DNA from: an uncultured Desulfosoma sp. | GTDB taxonomy: Bacteria > Desulfobacterota > Syntrophobacteria > Syntrophobacterales > DSM-9756 | Assembly: GCA_937960435.1 (NCBI GenBank) | Contig: CALGPN010000037.1 | Location: 1 to 64,000 of the forward strand | Direction of reading: 5' to 3' | Length of the DNA: 64,000 nucleotides | Shown: positions 26,221 to 35,078 of the stretch, piece after piece | How positions within the stretch are numbered: position 1 is the first letter of the stretch | How the letters are laid out: every line of letters starts with the position of its first letter | Made by a program: the position numbers and the translations under genes | The notes under the pieces: model-generated | The model's database searches: none | The model's input: only the letters and a program-made list of their open reading frames with translations | Told to the model about the DNA's origin: nothing

Positions 26221-27561
26221 TCACCCTTCCAAGGCGGCCGCCAGGACTTCCATGGGGTGGTACACGGGAAGGTCAAGGAGGTGCTGGAACTGAAGGCGGC
26301 AACTGAGGCAGTCCGTGACGACGGCTTCAGGAGCCGCTTTCCTTATTTTCTCTATAAGAGAAGCCCCCAGCTGCATGGAGGCATCGTAAAAATTCTTTTT
26401 GTAACCCAAACTTCCTCCCATGCCGCAACAGTCGGTGCTGCTCCCGATGAGTTCCAGCTGGAGGCCGGGAATCTTTCGAAGGATTTTAGCATAAGGGGTG
26501 CCGATTCCCTGCTCCCTTTGATGGCACGGAGCGTAATAGACCCATCGTCCTTTGAGGGGGCGAAGTGGGCCGGGAAATCCCCCTTCCGCGAGACGTCGGG
26601 CCAAATACTCGCCGGCATCAAAAACAGAGTCGGCAAGGCGGAGGCGTTCCGACGGGTCTAACGCCGAAAAGGCGTCATCAGCCAGGGAGCTGGCCCCGTA
26701 ATTCGGGGAAGAGGCTTCGCCGTGGCGTCCCGAGTCTGTGCATCCTGTGGCAAGACAAGCGTTTTCCTTGAGGATCCCTTTCATGAAATAACCGCATGTG
26801 GGACATGAACAAACAATGTCGAATCCCTCGCCGGCCAAACCTAGAAGCCTCTCCATATTGGCCCGAATGCGCCGAAGGCTTCGCGCCATATCGCCTTCCA
26901 CCACCGTGGGCATGCCGCAACACTCTTGCGGCGGCACATAAACGGCCAATCCAAACCGTTGGAAAACGGCCGTGACGGCACGGGCGACCTCCGGAAAGAG
27001 ATAAGCCGCCGTGCACCCGCTAAAATAGGCGATCCGCCGAGTGCCCGCTTGCGCCGGCGGTTTACGGTCCAGGCCGCGGCGGGCCGCCCAGGAAAAAAAA
27101 TTCTCGGCGGCAAGCGGCGGCAGTGTCCGCTGGGGATGCAACTCAAAGAACTTCTGAAAAAGCCGACGCACCACGGGAAGAGAAAAAAGAGCGTTAAGGG
27201 CTTTGGGCGCGATACGCCCAAGGCGTCCGAAGGTCTGGAGGTCGGACAGGACACGGGCGCCCGGCTTTATCCCTTCGTCTTGCACCCGCGCCGCTTTGGC
27301 CTGAATCACGTTCGCCCGCACATCGGGGCACGGACACAAGCCGCACAAGGTGCAACGGTCCGTCACGTCCCGAAGGGCATCGGCACGGAGCGACTGCTTT
27401 TTTGTCAGGGCCTCATCGTAGCGCCTATAAATTTCAGGAAAGACCAAACAGCTCTCATCCATGAGGAAGCGGCAGATGTCGCAGTCCGTGCATCCCTCGA
27501 AAAAACGCTGCAGGGGATCTTGAGCCGCCTGGGGATTCTTTTCGCGTTTGTCGGCATGCAT
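26221..27561 (-). CDS. CCG-domain (HdrB/GlpC-like) Fe-S oxidoreductase subunit
   Basis: A 446-residue protein with an N-terminal ferredoxin-like part (CTDCDICRFLM and CTLCGLCPCPD, a shortened second motif) and two C-terminal CCG domains with PPQECCGMP and SSTDCCGMGG. This plan is shared by GlpC, GlcF, LutA and HdrB-like proteins, which route electrons to the quinone pool or bind noncanonical clusters. The usual partner flavoprotein is not adjacent. Upstream in the same direction stand two tandem mini-protein genes 18 bases away, which may be partners. Specific substrate unknown. Confidence 0.87.
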   Translation of the reverse strand: MHADKREKNPQAAQDPLQRFFEGCTDCDICRFLMDESCLVFPEIYRRYDEALTKKQSLRADALRDVTDRCTLCGLCPCPDVRANVIQAKAARVQDEGIKPGARVLSDLQTFGRLGRIAPKALNALFSLPVVRRLFQKFFELHPQRTLPPLAAENFFSWAARRGLDRKPPAQAGTRRIAYFSGCTAAYLFPEVARAVTAVFQRFGLAVYVPPQECCGMPTVVEGDMARSLRRIRANMERLLGLAGEGFDIVCSCPTCGYFMKGILKENACLATGCTDSGRHGEASSPNYGASSLADDAFSALDPSERLRLADSVFDAGEYLARRLAEGGFPGPLRPLKGRWVYYAPCHQREQGIGTPYAKILRKIPGLQLELIGSSTDCCGMGGSLGYKKNFYDASMQLGASLIEKIRKAAPEAVVTDCLSCRLQFQHLLDLPVYHPMEVLAAALEG

Positions 27562-27579
27562 CCGCAGTTCTCTCTTTGA

Positions 27580-27732
27580 TTAATCCAGGTGGGATTTCAG
27601 AGCCTTGCGTTCGTCGGCTTCGATCCTTTTCAAAAACACCTTGATGAGGCGCAGGGCCTCGTCCTTGTCTCCGTCTAGGACGATCCCTTTCATGGCTACG
27701 TATTCTTCCGGGGTCACGGTTAAGACGGGCAT
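27580..27732 (-). CDS. 50-residue conserved-looking mini-protein, paralogue of the next
   Basis: A 50-residue acidic/basic helical protein (MPVLTVTPEEYVAMKG...). ATG at 27732 has GGAGG eight bases upstream, so the track start is too long. Its core LDGDKDEALRLIKVFLKR aligns with LDGDPAEALELVRSVLAKK in the adjacent ORF, and both continue into an ALK motif, so they are tandem duplicates. There are no cysteines and no known domain. It is 18 bases upstream of the CCG protein gene and probably translated with it. Confidence 0.75.
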   Translation of the reverse strand: MPVLTVTPEEYVAMKGIVLDGDKDEALRLIKVFLKRIEADERKALKSHLD

Positions 27733-27746
27733 GAGCTGCCTCCATA

Positions 27747-27956
27747 TCAGCCTTTCGAGAACTCGTCCTTTTGGCCGGGGCTGTATCCAACATCGAAAAC
27801 AGGCACACAATGCATCTTGAGCGCCTCCCGCACCTTTTTGGCCAAAACCGACCGCACCAGCTCCAGAGCCTCCGCGGGATCCCCGTCCAGGTCCACTCGC
27901 AAGATCTCTTGAACCTCATCGGCGGTCAAGTTCAGCACGATGTTTTTGAGTCTCAC
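27747..27956 (-). CDS. 69-residue mini-protein, paralogue of the previous
   Basis: Starts with GTG at 27956, seven bases after GGGAGG, giving 69 residues. The first half matches the neighbouring 50-residue protein across about 40 residues (LTADEVQEILRVDLDGD compared with VTPEEYVAMKGIVLDGD). A C-terminal tail carries the single Cys (KMHCVPVFDVG). It leads the three-gene unit with the CCG-domain Fe-S protein. Function unknown; a small regulatory or assembly subunit is possible. Confidence 0.72.
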   Translation of the reverse strand: MRLKNIVLNLTADEVQEILRVDLDGDPAEALELVRSVLAKKVREALKMHCVPVFDVGYSPGQKDEFSKG

Positions 27957-28014
27957 CGTTCAGCCTCCCTCAATGCAAGCGACTTCCTGCGCCCCGACCG
28001 CCCTTCCCTCCTGC

Positions 28015-31000
28015 TCATCCCCAAATCTTTCCGAACCAGCGGCGCGTATCGTCCAGCAGGCTGTAGGTCACAGGAGTGATCACCAGGGTCATGACCGTTC
28101 CCACCAGCAGTCCCATACCGGCGGCGGTGGCCAGCGGCGACATGCGCTCCAGCCCCACGGCGGTTTCCAGGATCATGGGCAGCATCCCGACGAAGGTAGA
28201 CACGGTGGTCATGAGCACCGGGCGCAGCCTCAGCCGCACGGCCTCTTCCATGGCTTGGTCCCGCGTCATGCCCTGTTCGATTCCCTGGCGGATAAAATCG
28301 ATGAGAAAAATCGAGTTGTTGATCACAACCCCCGCCAGAAGCACCATGCCCATCATGGCCGGCATGCACATGGGCTTGGCGAAGAGAAGCAACCCCCAGA
28401 GAGATCCGATGACCGCCAAAGGAATCGCCACGAGGATGGGAAACGGTAAAAGAAAAGATCGGAAGGTCCCCATGAGGAGCACCACGAGCAGGACAAGGCC
28501 CAGCATGAGCGCTCCCATAATCCTTTGCATGCTCTCCTGCATGTCGGCGGCCGTGCCGCTCATTTTGATCCGCACACCTCCGGGCAACTCCGTCCGGGCC
28601 AGAACATCTTGAAGACGCGAAAGGACATGGCTCATGGGCCGTCCCACGTTATAGGCCGTGATGTCGATGGTATTTTCCAAATCCTCCCGCGTGATGAGCG
28701 TCTGGGTGGTCTCCTGCGTCACCTCTGCCAAAGTTCGCAAAGGCACGGCCCCTTGGGCCGTGGGAATAGGGAGACTTTCCAGCTTTTTGGGGCTGTCCAC
28801 CCAGACGTCGTCGTAAGCCACACGGATGGGCACATCGAGAAAGCCGTGAAGGCGGAGCCCCGAAACGGGCACGCCGCCCACGGCCGTTCGAAGCACCCGC
28901 GCCGTCTCGCCCGGCGTGGTCCCATAGAGGCGGGCCGTTCGCGAATCCACGGCCACTCTCACCTCCTCCTTGTCCATCCACCAGCCCGGAACGACGTCGG
29001 ACAGCCCCGAAATGCCCTTCATTCCCTCCATGATGTCCGCTGCCGTGTCCCAGAGAGCTTCACGGCTGTGGCCTCCCATGATGACAAGATCAATGGGCGC
29101 GCGAGCCGTACTCATGACCGTTGCGCCGTATTCATAGATCTGCAGAGACCGAATACCTGGAATTTCCTGAATTTTTCTCCGCCACGCATTCTGAATCTCC
29201 CAAATGGTTTTTTCCCTCTGATCGCGGGTCGTCAAGGTCACAATGATGGCAACCTTTTGAGCCGTTTGCGCACCGGCGCCAAAAGAAACCTGCCCCGGTT
29301 CGGACCCCACGGTGGAGGAGATCATCCGCACACTGGGTTCTTCCTGAACGATGCCTTCCACGACGCGGAGCACCTCTTCAACCCGGCCGACGGACGCCGA
29401 TGGCGGCATTTCGAACAAAATGTTGACGAAGCCCGCGTCCATGGGGGGCATGAGATCACGGCCGATGAGGGGCGGGACAATACGCAGTGTGAGGAGGAGG
29501 GCCAACATGGCCGACCCTAGGGCGATCAGGCGGCGGCGCAGGGCCCGTCGAACAAGTCCTGTGTAGAAAGCTCCGAGTCTCTCCACACCGCGGTTAAAGG
29601 GAAGAGCCAGTCGCTCCAAGAGATTTCTCGAAGCCTTCCCCTCGGCGGAAGGATTTCCGATAAGCTTCAGAGCCACGGGAGGGACGACGAAAACAGCGAC
29701 AAGCAATGACCCGATCAGGGCGTAGCACAGGGTGAGGGTGAAACGCCGCATGACCTGCTGCACGTAGCCCCCCGCAAACATGATAGGAACCAGCATCACC
29801 ACGGTGGTGAGAAGCCCCGCCGTAATCGACAGAAGAATTTCCCCCACGGCGCCTTCCACGCACCGCACAGGATCGCCCGGGCACAACCGTTGGTGTCGAT
29901 GGATGTTTTCCACCACGACCACCGTCGCATCGACAACCATGCCGGTCGCGATGATCAACCCGGAGAGAGTGACCACATTGAGGGTGTGCCCTGTGAGACC
30001 AAGGAGGGCGAGGGCGAAGAGGAACGATAGAGGGATGCTTACCAGAGACACGGCGGAGGTTCGAAGATCCGCCAGGAACAAAAAGATGATGATCACCGTC
30101 AAGGCGATGGACATATAGAGGGAGGAGCGCATGCCGGCGGTGTTGCGTTCGATGAGCGGCTGCTGGTCGTTGGTGATCTCGAATTCGACCTGCGGCCACT
30201 GTTTCTTCATCAGGGGAAGAGCCGCTTTGACGGCGCGGATGGCCGCCATGACGTTACCGCCTTCGGCCCGAAGCACGTTGATGCCTATGGCGGGCTTGCC
30301 GTTTCCGTGATAGAGGCTGCGGAGGTCTTCAATGCCTAATTCGACGCGGGCCACGTCCTTGAGGCGCACATAGGCATCCCGGGTCTGTTTGACGACCACG
30401 TTTTCCACATCCATCACATCCCGAAATTCCCCCACGGTTTTCACGAGCCGTTCCGAGCGAGAATCCTGCATAAATCCTGCTGGCACGGTGATGTTGTACT
30501 CCTGAACGGCCGTCATGACGTCCCTGGGCGTCACGCCGTAGGCTTCCAGACGGTCTCGATCCAGCCGGATGTTCACCTGAAGCTGGTGCCCGCCGAAGGT
30601 GTCCACATCGGCCACATGGGGAAGACGGAGCAAGGCGTCTTTGATGTCGTTGTCCGCGAGCAGACGCACCTCGCCCAAGCTCAGTCCCGACTCTGGCTTG
30701 GGACGCACGGCAAGGGTAATGACGGGACGCGTGGCGTCCGTGATGCGGTAGATGCGGGGTTCCAGAATATCTTCGGGCAAGTCGGCCCGAATGCGGCTTA
30801 GGGCGTTTTGAATGTCGGTGACGGCTTCCCCGATGGGTTTTTCATAACCGAACTGGGCGTTAATGGATGCCACCTCATCCCGAGACGTGGAGGAGAGTTT
30901 GGTCAACCCGGAAAGGCTCGAGAGCTCCTTTTCCACCACCTCCGTGATGCGCCGGTTGATGTCCACGGCCGCCGCGCCGGGCTGCACGATGATGACGGCC

Positions 31001-31134
31001 GCCTGCGGCGGGTTCGTATCGGGAAAATATTCCACGGGCATGGTGAAGAAAGCCCTCAGGCCCATCACAGCGACGATCAAGCCGCCAACCAGGACGGCCC
31101 AAGGGTTTCGCAACGCCCAGCCGTGCGGACTCAT
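28015..31134 (-). CDS. RND-family inner-membrane efflux pump (AcrB/HAE-like)
   Basis: A 1039-residue proton-driven efflux pump with the duplicated RND plan: an N-terminal helix, a large periplasmic loop, a helix bundle around 335-480, then the repeat. Helix 4 reads GMVVDATVVVVEN, with one of the two Asp residues of AcrB. Helix 10 reads VVINNSIFLID, with Asn where AcrB has the proton-relay Lys. These changes occur in several HAE-type subfamilies and suggest a modified relay. The start overlaps the adaptor stop by four bases. With the adaptor and TolC it forms a tripartite pump; substrate unknown. Confidence 0.93.
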   Translation of the reverse strand: MSPHGWALRNPWAVLVGGLIVAVMGLRAFFTMPVEYFPDTNPPQAAVIIVQPGAAAVDINRRITEVVEKELSSLSGLTKLSSTSRDEVASINAQFGYEKPIGEAVTDIQNALSRIRADLPEDILEPRIYRITDATRPVITLAVRPKPESGLSLGEVRLLADNDIKDALLRLPHVADVDTFGGHQLQVNIRLDRDRLEAYGVTPRDVMTAVQEYNITVPAGFMQDSRSERLVKTVGEFRDVMDVENVVVKQTRDAYVRLKDVARVELGIEDLRSLYHGNGKPAIGINVLRAEGGNVMAAIRAVKAALPLMKKQWPQVEFEITNDQQPLIERNTAGMRSSLYMSIALTVIIIFLFLADLRTSAVSLVSIPLSFLFALALLGLTGHTLNVVTLSGLIIATGMVVDATVVVVENIHRHQRLCPGDPVRCVEGAVGEILLSITAGLLTTVVMLVPIMFAGGYVQQVMRRFTLTLCYALIGSLLVAVFVVPPVALKLIGNPSAEGKASRNLLERLALPFNRGVERLGAFYTGLVRRALRRRLIALGSAMLALLLTLRIVPPLIGRDLMPPMDAGFVNILFEMPPSASVGRVEEVLRVVEGIVQEEPSVRMISSTVGSEPGQVSFGAGAQTAQKVAIIVTLTTRDQREKTIWEIQNAWRRKIQEIPGIRSLQIYEYGATVMSTARAPIDLVIMGGHSREALWDTAADIMEGMKGISGLSDVVPGWWMDKEEVRVAVDSRTARLYGTTPGETARVLRTAVGGVPVSGLRLHGFLDVPIRVAYDDVWVDSPKKLESLPIPTAQGAVPLRTLAEVTQETTQTLITREDLENTIDITAYNVGRPMSHVLSRLQDVLARTELPGGVRIKMSGTAADMQESMQRIMGALMLGLVLLVVLLMGTFRSFLLPFPILVAIPLAVIGSLWGLLLFAKPMCMPAMMGMVLLAGVVINNSIFLIDFIRQGIEQGMTRDQAMEEAVRLRLRPVLMTTVSTFVGMLPMILETAVGLERMSPLATAAGMGLLVGTVMTLVITPVTYSLLDDTRRWFGKIWG

Positions 31135-32339
31135 GAGCGCCCCTCCGTTTTCACCAAGAGGCCCTCATGACGGCGGACCCACTGCAAGTATTCACCCACG
31201 GCAGTCTGCTCCCCAGGGCGAATCTCCCCTCGCACCAGGGCCCTGTGCTCCGCAACTAAGCCAACTTCCACAGGAACCTTCACCAAGCGCCCGTCGCGAA
31301 CCGCATACACCGAGAAGGTCCCATCGGCTCCCGGGACCAGAGCCTGCCTGGAAACGCTCAACCCCTCCCCTTCCCGAACCACCGCCTCTACGGCTACAAA
31401 GGATCCGGGGCGAAGCGGGGCGTCGCACGTCCATGGAAACTCTGATTCCACGCGTACCGATTTGAAGGCTTCCATGGCCGGAAAGATGCGGGTGATGGCT
31501 ATCTCCTTCGGCAGGCCGGTGTATTCTTCAGGCCAATGGACACGAAGGCTTTGGCCGGGGCGCAAAACCATGAGGTCTTCTTGAACGGCATCCACGGCAA
31601 GCTTAGCGGCGGAGCAGTCCATTATTTCGAGCACCGGGACGCCGGGTTTGGCCAAATCCCCCGGATCCACCAGGCGACGGGTCACCACGCCGCGGAAAGG
31701 GGCTTCAATCCGCGTGTAGGAAAGCCGGGTTTCGGCTTCTTTGAGCTGAGCTTTGGCGGCGTCCACCTCCCGTTTGGCGCTGCGCCCCTCCGCGGCCAAG
31801 GATTCCCAACGGCCCAGGGCCGACGTCAAGCGATTGCGCGAGGCGTCCAACGCCGAGGCGCTGATCCCCTTTTTCTCAAAAAGAGCCCGATCCCTATCGA
31901 ATTCCTGCCGATAATATTCCACGTCCTTCCGAGCGGCTGCTTCCGAAGCGGCGACGGCAGCGAGCTTGGCTTGGAGGGCCTGAACCTTTGCTTTGAGGGT
32001 TTCCAGTTCCGCCCGTAGATCCCGATCGTCGAGAACAACCATGAGGTCTCCCTGGGCGACGGCGTCGCCTTCATTGACGAGAACGGCAACGACGTCTGCC
32101 GTCAGCCGAGGGGACACGGCGGCTTGCGCTGCCGCCTCAAGCCGCGCCAGATAGCGAAGGGTGTCAGCAAGTTTTTCATGGCGCACCGTATCGGTTTCCA
32201 TCGGCACCGGCCGCTCTTTCCACACGGGGGCCGACGCAAGCCGCTGTCGGGCGCGGTGCACCCCGATGACCAGCACGACCACAACGACGGCACACACCAG
32301 AACGACCCAAAACCTTGGACCCCATATTCGCTTTTCCAT
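31131..32339 (-). CDS. RND efflux periplasmic adaptor (membrane fusion protein)
   Basis: A 402-residue HlyD/AcrA-like adaptor. An N-terminal membrane helix (FWVVLVCAVVVVVLVIGV) is followed by a split lipoyl domain (VLVNEGDAVAQGDLMVVLDD and IEAPFRGVVTRRLVDPGDLAKPG), between them a long Ala/Lys/Glu-rich coiled-coil hairpin (about 105-205), then beta-barrel and membrane-proximal domains. It bridges the RND pump to TolC in the periplasm. It lies between the two partner genes with a four-base overlap to the pump, and about 130 bases separate it from the TolC gene. Confidence 0.92.
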   Translation of the reverse strand: MEKRIWGPRFWVVLVCAVVVVVLVIGVHRARQRLASAPVWKERPVPMETDTVRHEKLADTLRYLARLEAAAQAAVSPRLTADVVAVLVNEGDAVAQGDLMVVLDDRDLRAELETLKAKVQALQAKLAAVAASEAAARKDVEYYRQEFDRDRALFEKKGISASALDASRNRLTSALGRWESLAAEGRSAKREVDAAKAQLKEAETRLSYTRIEAPFRGVVTRRLVDPGDLAKPGVPVLEIMDCSAAKLAVDAVQEDLMVLRPGQSLRVHWPEEYTGLPKEIAITRIFPAMEAFKSVRVESEFPWTCDAPLRPGSFVAVEAVVREGEGLSVSRQALVPGADGTFSVYAVRDGRLVKVPVEVGLVAEHRALVRGEIRPGEQTAVGEYLQWVRRHEGLLVKTEGRS

Positions 32340-32469
32340 GGGCTTCGTCTCTCGCTTCCGCTCGGGCTCCTGCCTCTAGGGGGTAGATCGTCCCTGGAAC
32401 GCCGCCAAGACCCATCCCTCCAGGGAGCTCCTCCAAGAAGGATGCCTCACCTTAACCGATTGATCATCT

Positions 32470-33855
32470 TCAGCGTAAACTTTCTGCCGGGTCCCGGCCG
32501 AGGGCCCGATCGCGCTCCATGAGCGCAATGTGCGCATCCACCACGGCCTGTGAGTACTCCACTTCCGCTTGAAGCAAGGCCGCCTGCGCATCCAGGACAT
32601 CGTTGATGCTGTTTTTCCCCGCCGCGTATTTCTCCCGCTCAATGCGAAGCGTTTCTTCCGCCACCGTCAAGGCCGAGCGCGTTACGTCCGTTCTTTCCAT
32701 GGCGTCGTTAAGGACCGTGAGCGCCCTTTCCACGTCTTTGCGAATTTCCAGCTCCACCGCCCGGAGTTGCTCCCGCGCCCGATGCTCGAGCAGCTTCGCC
32801 TGCTGGACGTTCGCCTGAACGGCACCGCCTCGAAACAGCGGCACATCCACCTGCATTCCCATAGCCCATGTGTCCTCGTGGGACAACCCAGCGGAAGGCT
32901 CGTCTGCATCGTAGGGGAGCCCATGACGCAGGCCGTAACGCCCAAAAGCGGAAACTTGAGGCCAATGATCGGCTCGGGCGGCCCGCACTGCCTGGGCCGC
33001 CGCCTGGGCCGCCGCCTGGGCCGCCTTTTTCTCCGGGCGCTTTTCCATAGCCTCGCGAAGCGCCTCGTCTTGGGACATCGGTGAAACCCTAGGCCTTTCC
33101 AGAGACCCGGAAACTTCAAAAGACGGCCGCCCCGCGACTTCCAAACCCATGAGCCGCCCGAGGAACACCAAGAGCACCTGGCGGTCGGCCCGAAGGGACG
33201 ACAGTTTTTGAGTGAGGCTTGAGACCCGCACGTTGATTTTCATGAGATCCACGGGCGCGGCCCTTCCCACATCCAACTGATCCTGCACCAGTTTTGCCTG
33301 AGCATCCAGGGCTTTCAGGGAGCCTTCCGTAGCGCGCACGACTTGGTCCGACTGAAGGATCTTATAGAAAACCGAGGCCGTGTTGAGGACGACGTCGTGG
33401 GTCGTCGCCGTGAGATCCCAAAGAGTGCGTTCCGCCCCGAGCTCCGCCGATCGGACGGCAGCTGCCCGACGTCCTCCCTCAAAAAGGAGGACCCGCCCGA
33501 TAAGCGCTGTATCCACCATATCTCGATCGAAGACGCCGGGGTCATTATTGGCATGCGCCGGCACGAGGCGTTGGGGTTCGCCGAAACGGGAGTAGGTCCA
33601 CTGCGCATCCAAAGACGGCCAGTACGCCGCCCGGGCTTTCGTCCTTTCCTGCTGTGCCGCCTCGAGGCCGTAGCGCTGCGCTCGAATCTCGGGATTTTTT
33701 TCCAGAGCTGTGGTGATGCAGTCTTTGAGCGTGAAGATGTCGGCGGCCGAGGCGGCGCCAACCGCTCCGATGGCAAGACTCCACAGAAGAGCGCATTTCG
33801 CAAGGGTCCGAAAAAGGGCCCACCAGCCTAAAGCTCCGAAGGAAAAAGTGCCCAT
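32470..33855 (-). CDS. TolC-family outer membrane efflux protein
   Basis: About 461 residues with a signal peptide (CALLWSLAIGAVGAASA) and two halves rich in long Ala/Leu/Glu/Arg helices, the TolC trimeric-channel fold. Each half begins with the typical LKDCITTALEKNPEIRAQ or EALREAMEKRPEKKAA pattern. It forms the outer-membrane exit duct for the RND pump encoded downstream. ATG at 33855 is favoured because GGGAG is nine bases away; the track ATG at 33864 touches it. An odd feature is a perfect threefold 12-base repeat coding AAQA. Confidence 0.92.
   Translation of the reverse strand: MGTFSFGALGWWALFRTLAKCALLWSLAIGAVGAASAADIFTLKDCITTALEKNPEIRAQRYGLEAAQQERTKARAAYWPSLDAQWTYSRFGEPQRLVPAHANNDPGVFDRDMVDTALIGRVLLFEGGRRAAAVRSAELGAERTLWDLTATTHDVVLNTASVFYKILQSDQVVRATEGSLKALDAQAKLVQDQLDVGRAAPVDLMKINVRVSSLTQKLSSLRADRQVLLVFLGRLMGLEVAGRPSFEVSGSLERPRVSPMSQDEALREAMEKRPEKKAAQAAAQAAAQAVRAARADHWPQVSAFGRYGLRHGLPYDADEPSAGLSHEDTWAMGMQVDVPLFRGGAVQANVQQAKLLEHRAREQLRAVELEIRKDVERALTVLNDAMERTDVTRSALTVAEETLRIEREKYAAGKNSINDVLDAQAALLQAEVEYSQAVVDAHIALMERDRALGRDPAESLR
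32990..33025. repeat. Three perfect 12-bp tandem repeats inside the TolC gene
   Basis: GCCTGGGCCGCC occurs three times without interruption and codes an AQAA-type helix repeat at the start of the second TolC half. The unit is a multiple of three, so copy-number change would keep the frame. Confidence 0.9.
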
Positions 33856-33953
33856 GTCCTGCATCTCCCTTTTCCGTCAGTGCCCTCACGCTCCGGGACA
33901 CGGCCTTTCGGAAACGTTCCCACGTTGCCGGGAAAAAGATGGAGCGCGGTACC

Positions 33954-34658
33954 TTAAGCTGGGATAAAGGGTCGGAGAATGAAATAAACGCCCAGAAGGC
34001 CCACGGCGACGCCGGCCGCTTTACGAAACCACAGGCTCCCCTGCTGAAACGTGCCGCTGGCCATGAGTCTCCTCACAAGGGCCGTAAAACTTCCCGCAAC
34101 GGCGATGGGCACGCAATGACCGATGCCGAAAAGAACAATGGAAACGACGCCAGTAAGGATTTTTTCCTGCACCGTGATGATCGCCAAAATAGGCGCAATG
34201 AAACCGAAGGTGCAGGTTCCGGAAAGGATCCCGTAGCCCAGTCCCAGCACCAGGGCACCCCGAAGGCCCCGGAGGCGAAGCTTCGCCAAACGCGTCCCCG
34301 AAAGGGAGCACACGGCGACGCCCATCATGTCCAGGGCCAACCACAGCAAAAGGACACCCACCACGATCGTCCAATAGGGGCTCACATCTCCCAACATCCG
34401 GCCCAGAAAGGAACAGACAATGCCAATGGCCGCAATGGTCAGAAAAAGTCCCAGCGTGAAAACCACAGCGTATCGGGCGGCTTCCCGGGGCGCCAAGATT
34501 CGCTGCTGGCCCGCCACATAGCTCACCACCAACGGGATGGACGCCATATGACAGGGACTCAACAGCACCGAAATCATACCCCAGAGGAAACACCCCGCCC
34601 AGGCCAGGCCCCCTTGGGTGCTCATCCACGTGTTGACCATCAAAAAAACATCCTGCAC
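33954..34658 (-). CDS. ccdA: CcdA-family thiol-disulfide transmembrane electron carrier
   Basis: About 234 residues with six hydrophobic helices. The two conserved redox cysteines sit in LLSPCHMAS near the start and SGTCTFGF after helix 4, the pattern of CcdA and the DsbD membrane domain. It moves reducing equivalents from cytoplasmic thioredoxin to periplasmic thiols. The neighbouring exported thioredoxin-like gene, 24 bases upstream, is the natural electron acceptor. GTG at 34658 preceded by GAGGAG is the likely start; GTG 34673 and ATG 34640 are alternatives. Confidence 0.88.
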   Translation of the reverse strand: MQDVFLMVNTWMSTQGGLAWAGCFLWGMISVLLSPCHMASIPLVVSYVAGQQRILAPREAARYAVVFTLGLFLTIAAIGIVCSFLGRMLGDVSPYWTIVVGVLLLWLALDMMGVAVCSLSGTRLAKLRLRGLRGALVLGLGYGILSGTCTFGFIAPILAIITVQEKILTGVVSIVLFGIGHCVPIAVAGSFTALVRRLMASGTFQQGSLWFRKAAGVAVGLLGVYFILRPFIPA

Positions 34659-34682
34659 GGTTCCTCTCCTCACCGATTGCGG

Positions 34683-35078
34683 TTACTGCACCCCCAACTT
34701 GGTCAAAACGTGCACGATGCTTTTTTTGTCCAAAAATCCTTCGTGCCGAAAAACCTCCCGGCCTTCTTTGTCGTAAAAGATCTGGGTCGGAATGACGCGG
34801 ATGCCGAACTTGGGCGCCGCCTGACGATCTTTCCACACATCGATAAAAATGATCGCCGCCCGGCCTTCATATTCCTTTTGCACTTCCTTCAAAACGGGTT
34901 CCATCATTTTGCAGGGAATGCACTCGTGGGCGCCCAAATCCACCATAGTGACCATGCCTTTGACGGGAATGTCCTGGACAGCTTCGCTCGCCCCGGCTGA
35001 ACCCGCCGTCAGAAGCCCCCACACCACAACCGACATCACCAGAACCATGACCGGAAAAACCAACGCGCGCCGATTCAT
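34683..35078 (-). CDS. Exported thioredoxin-fold protein (CcdA partner)
   Basis: A 131-residue protein with an N-terminal hydrophobic export or anchor segment (ALVFPVMVLVMSVVVWGLL) and a thioredoxin domain whose active site is HECIPCKMM, followed by RVIPTQIFYDKEG with the cis-Pro. It should act in the periplasm as a disulfide reductase fed by CcdA. The ATG overlaps the stop of the CDF-MauE gene (ATGA), and GAGGAC lies six bases upstream, so it is translationally coupled to that fusion. Target proteins unknown. Confidence 0.87.
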   Translation of the reverse strand: MNRRALVFPVMVLVMSVVVWGLLTAGSAGASEAVQDIPVKGMVTMVDLGAHECIPCKMMEPVLKEVQKEYEGRAAIIFIDVWKDRQAAPKFGIRVIPTQIFYDKEGREVFRHEGFLDKKSIVHVLTKLGVQ

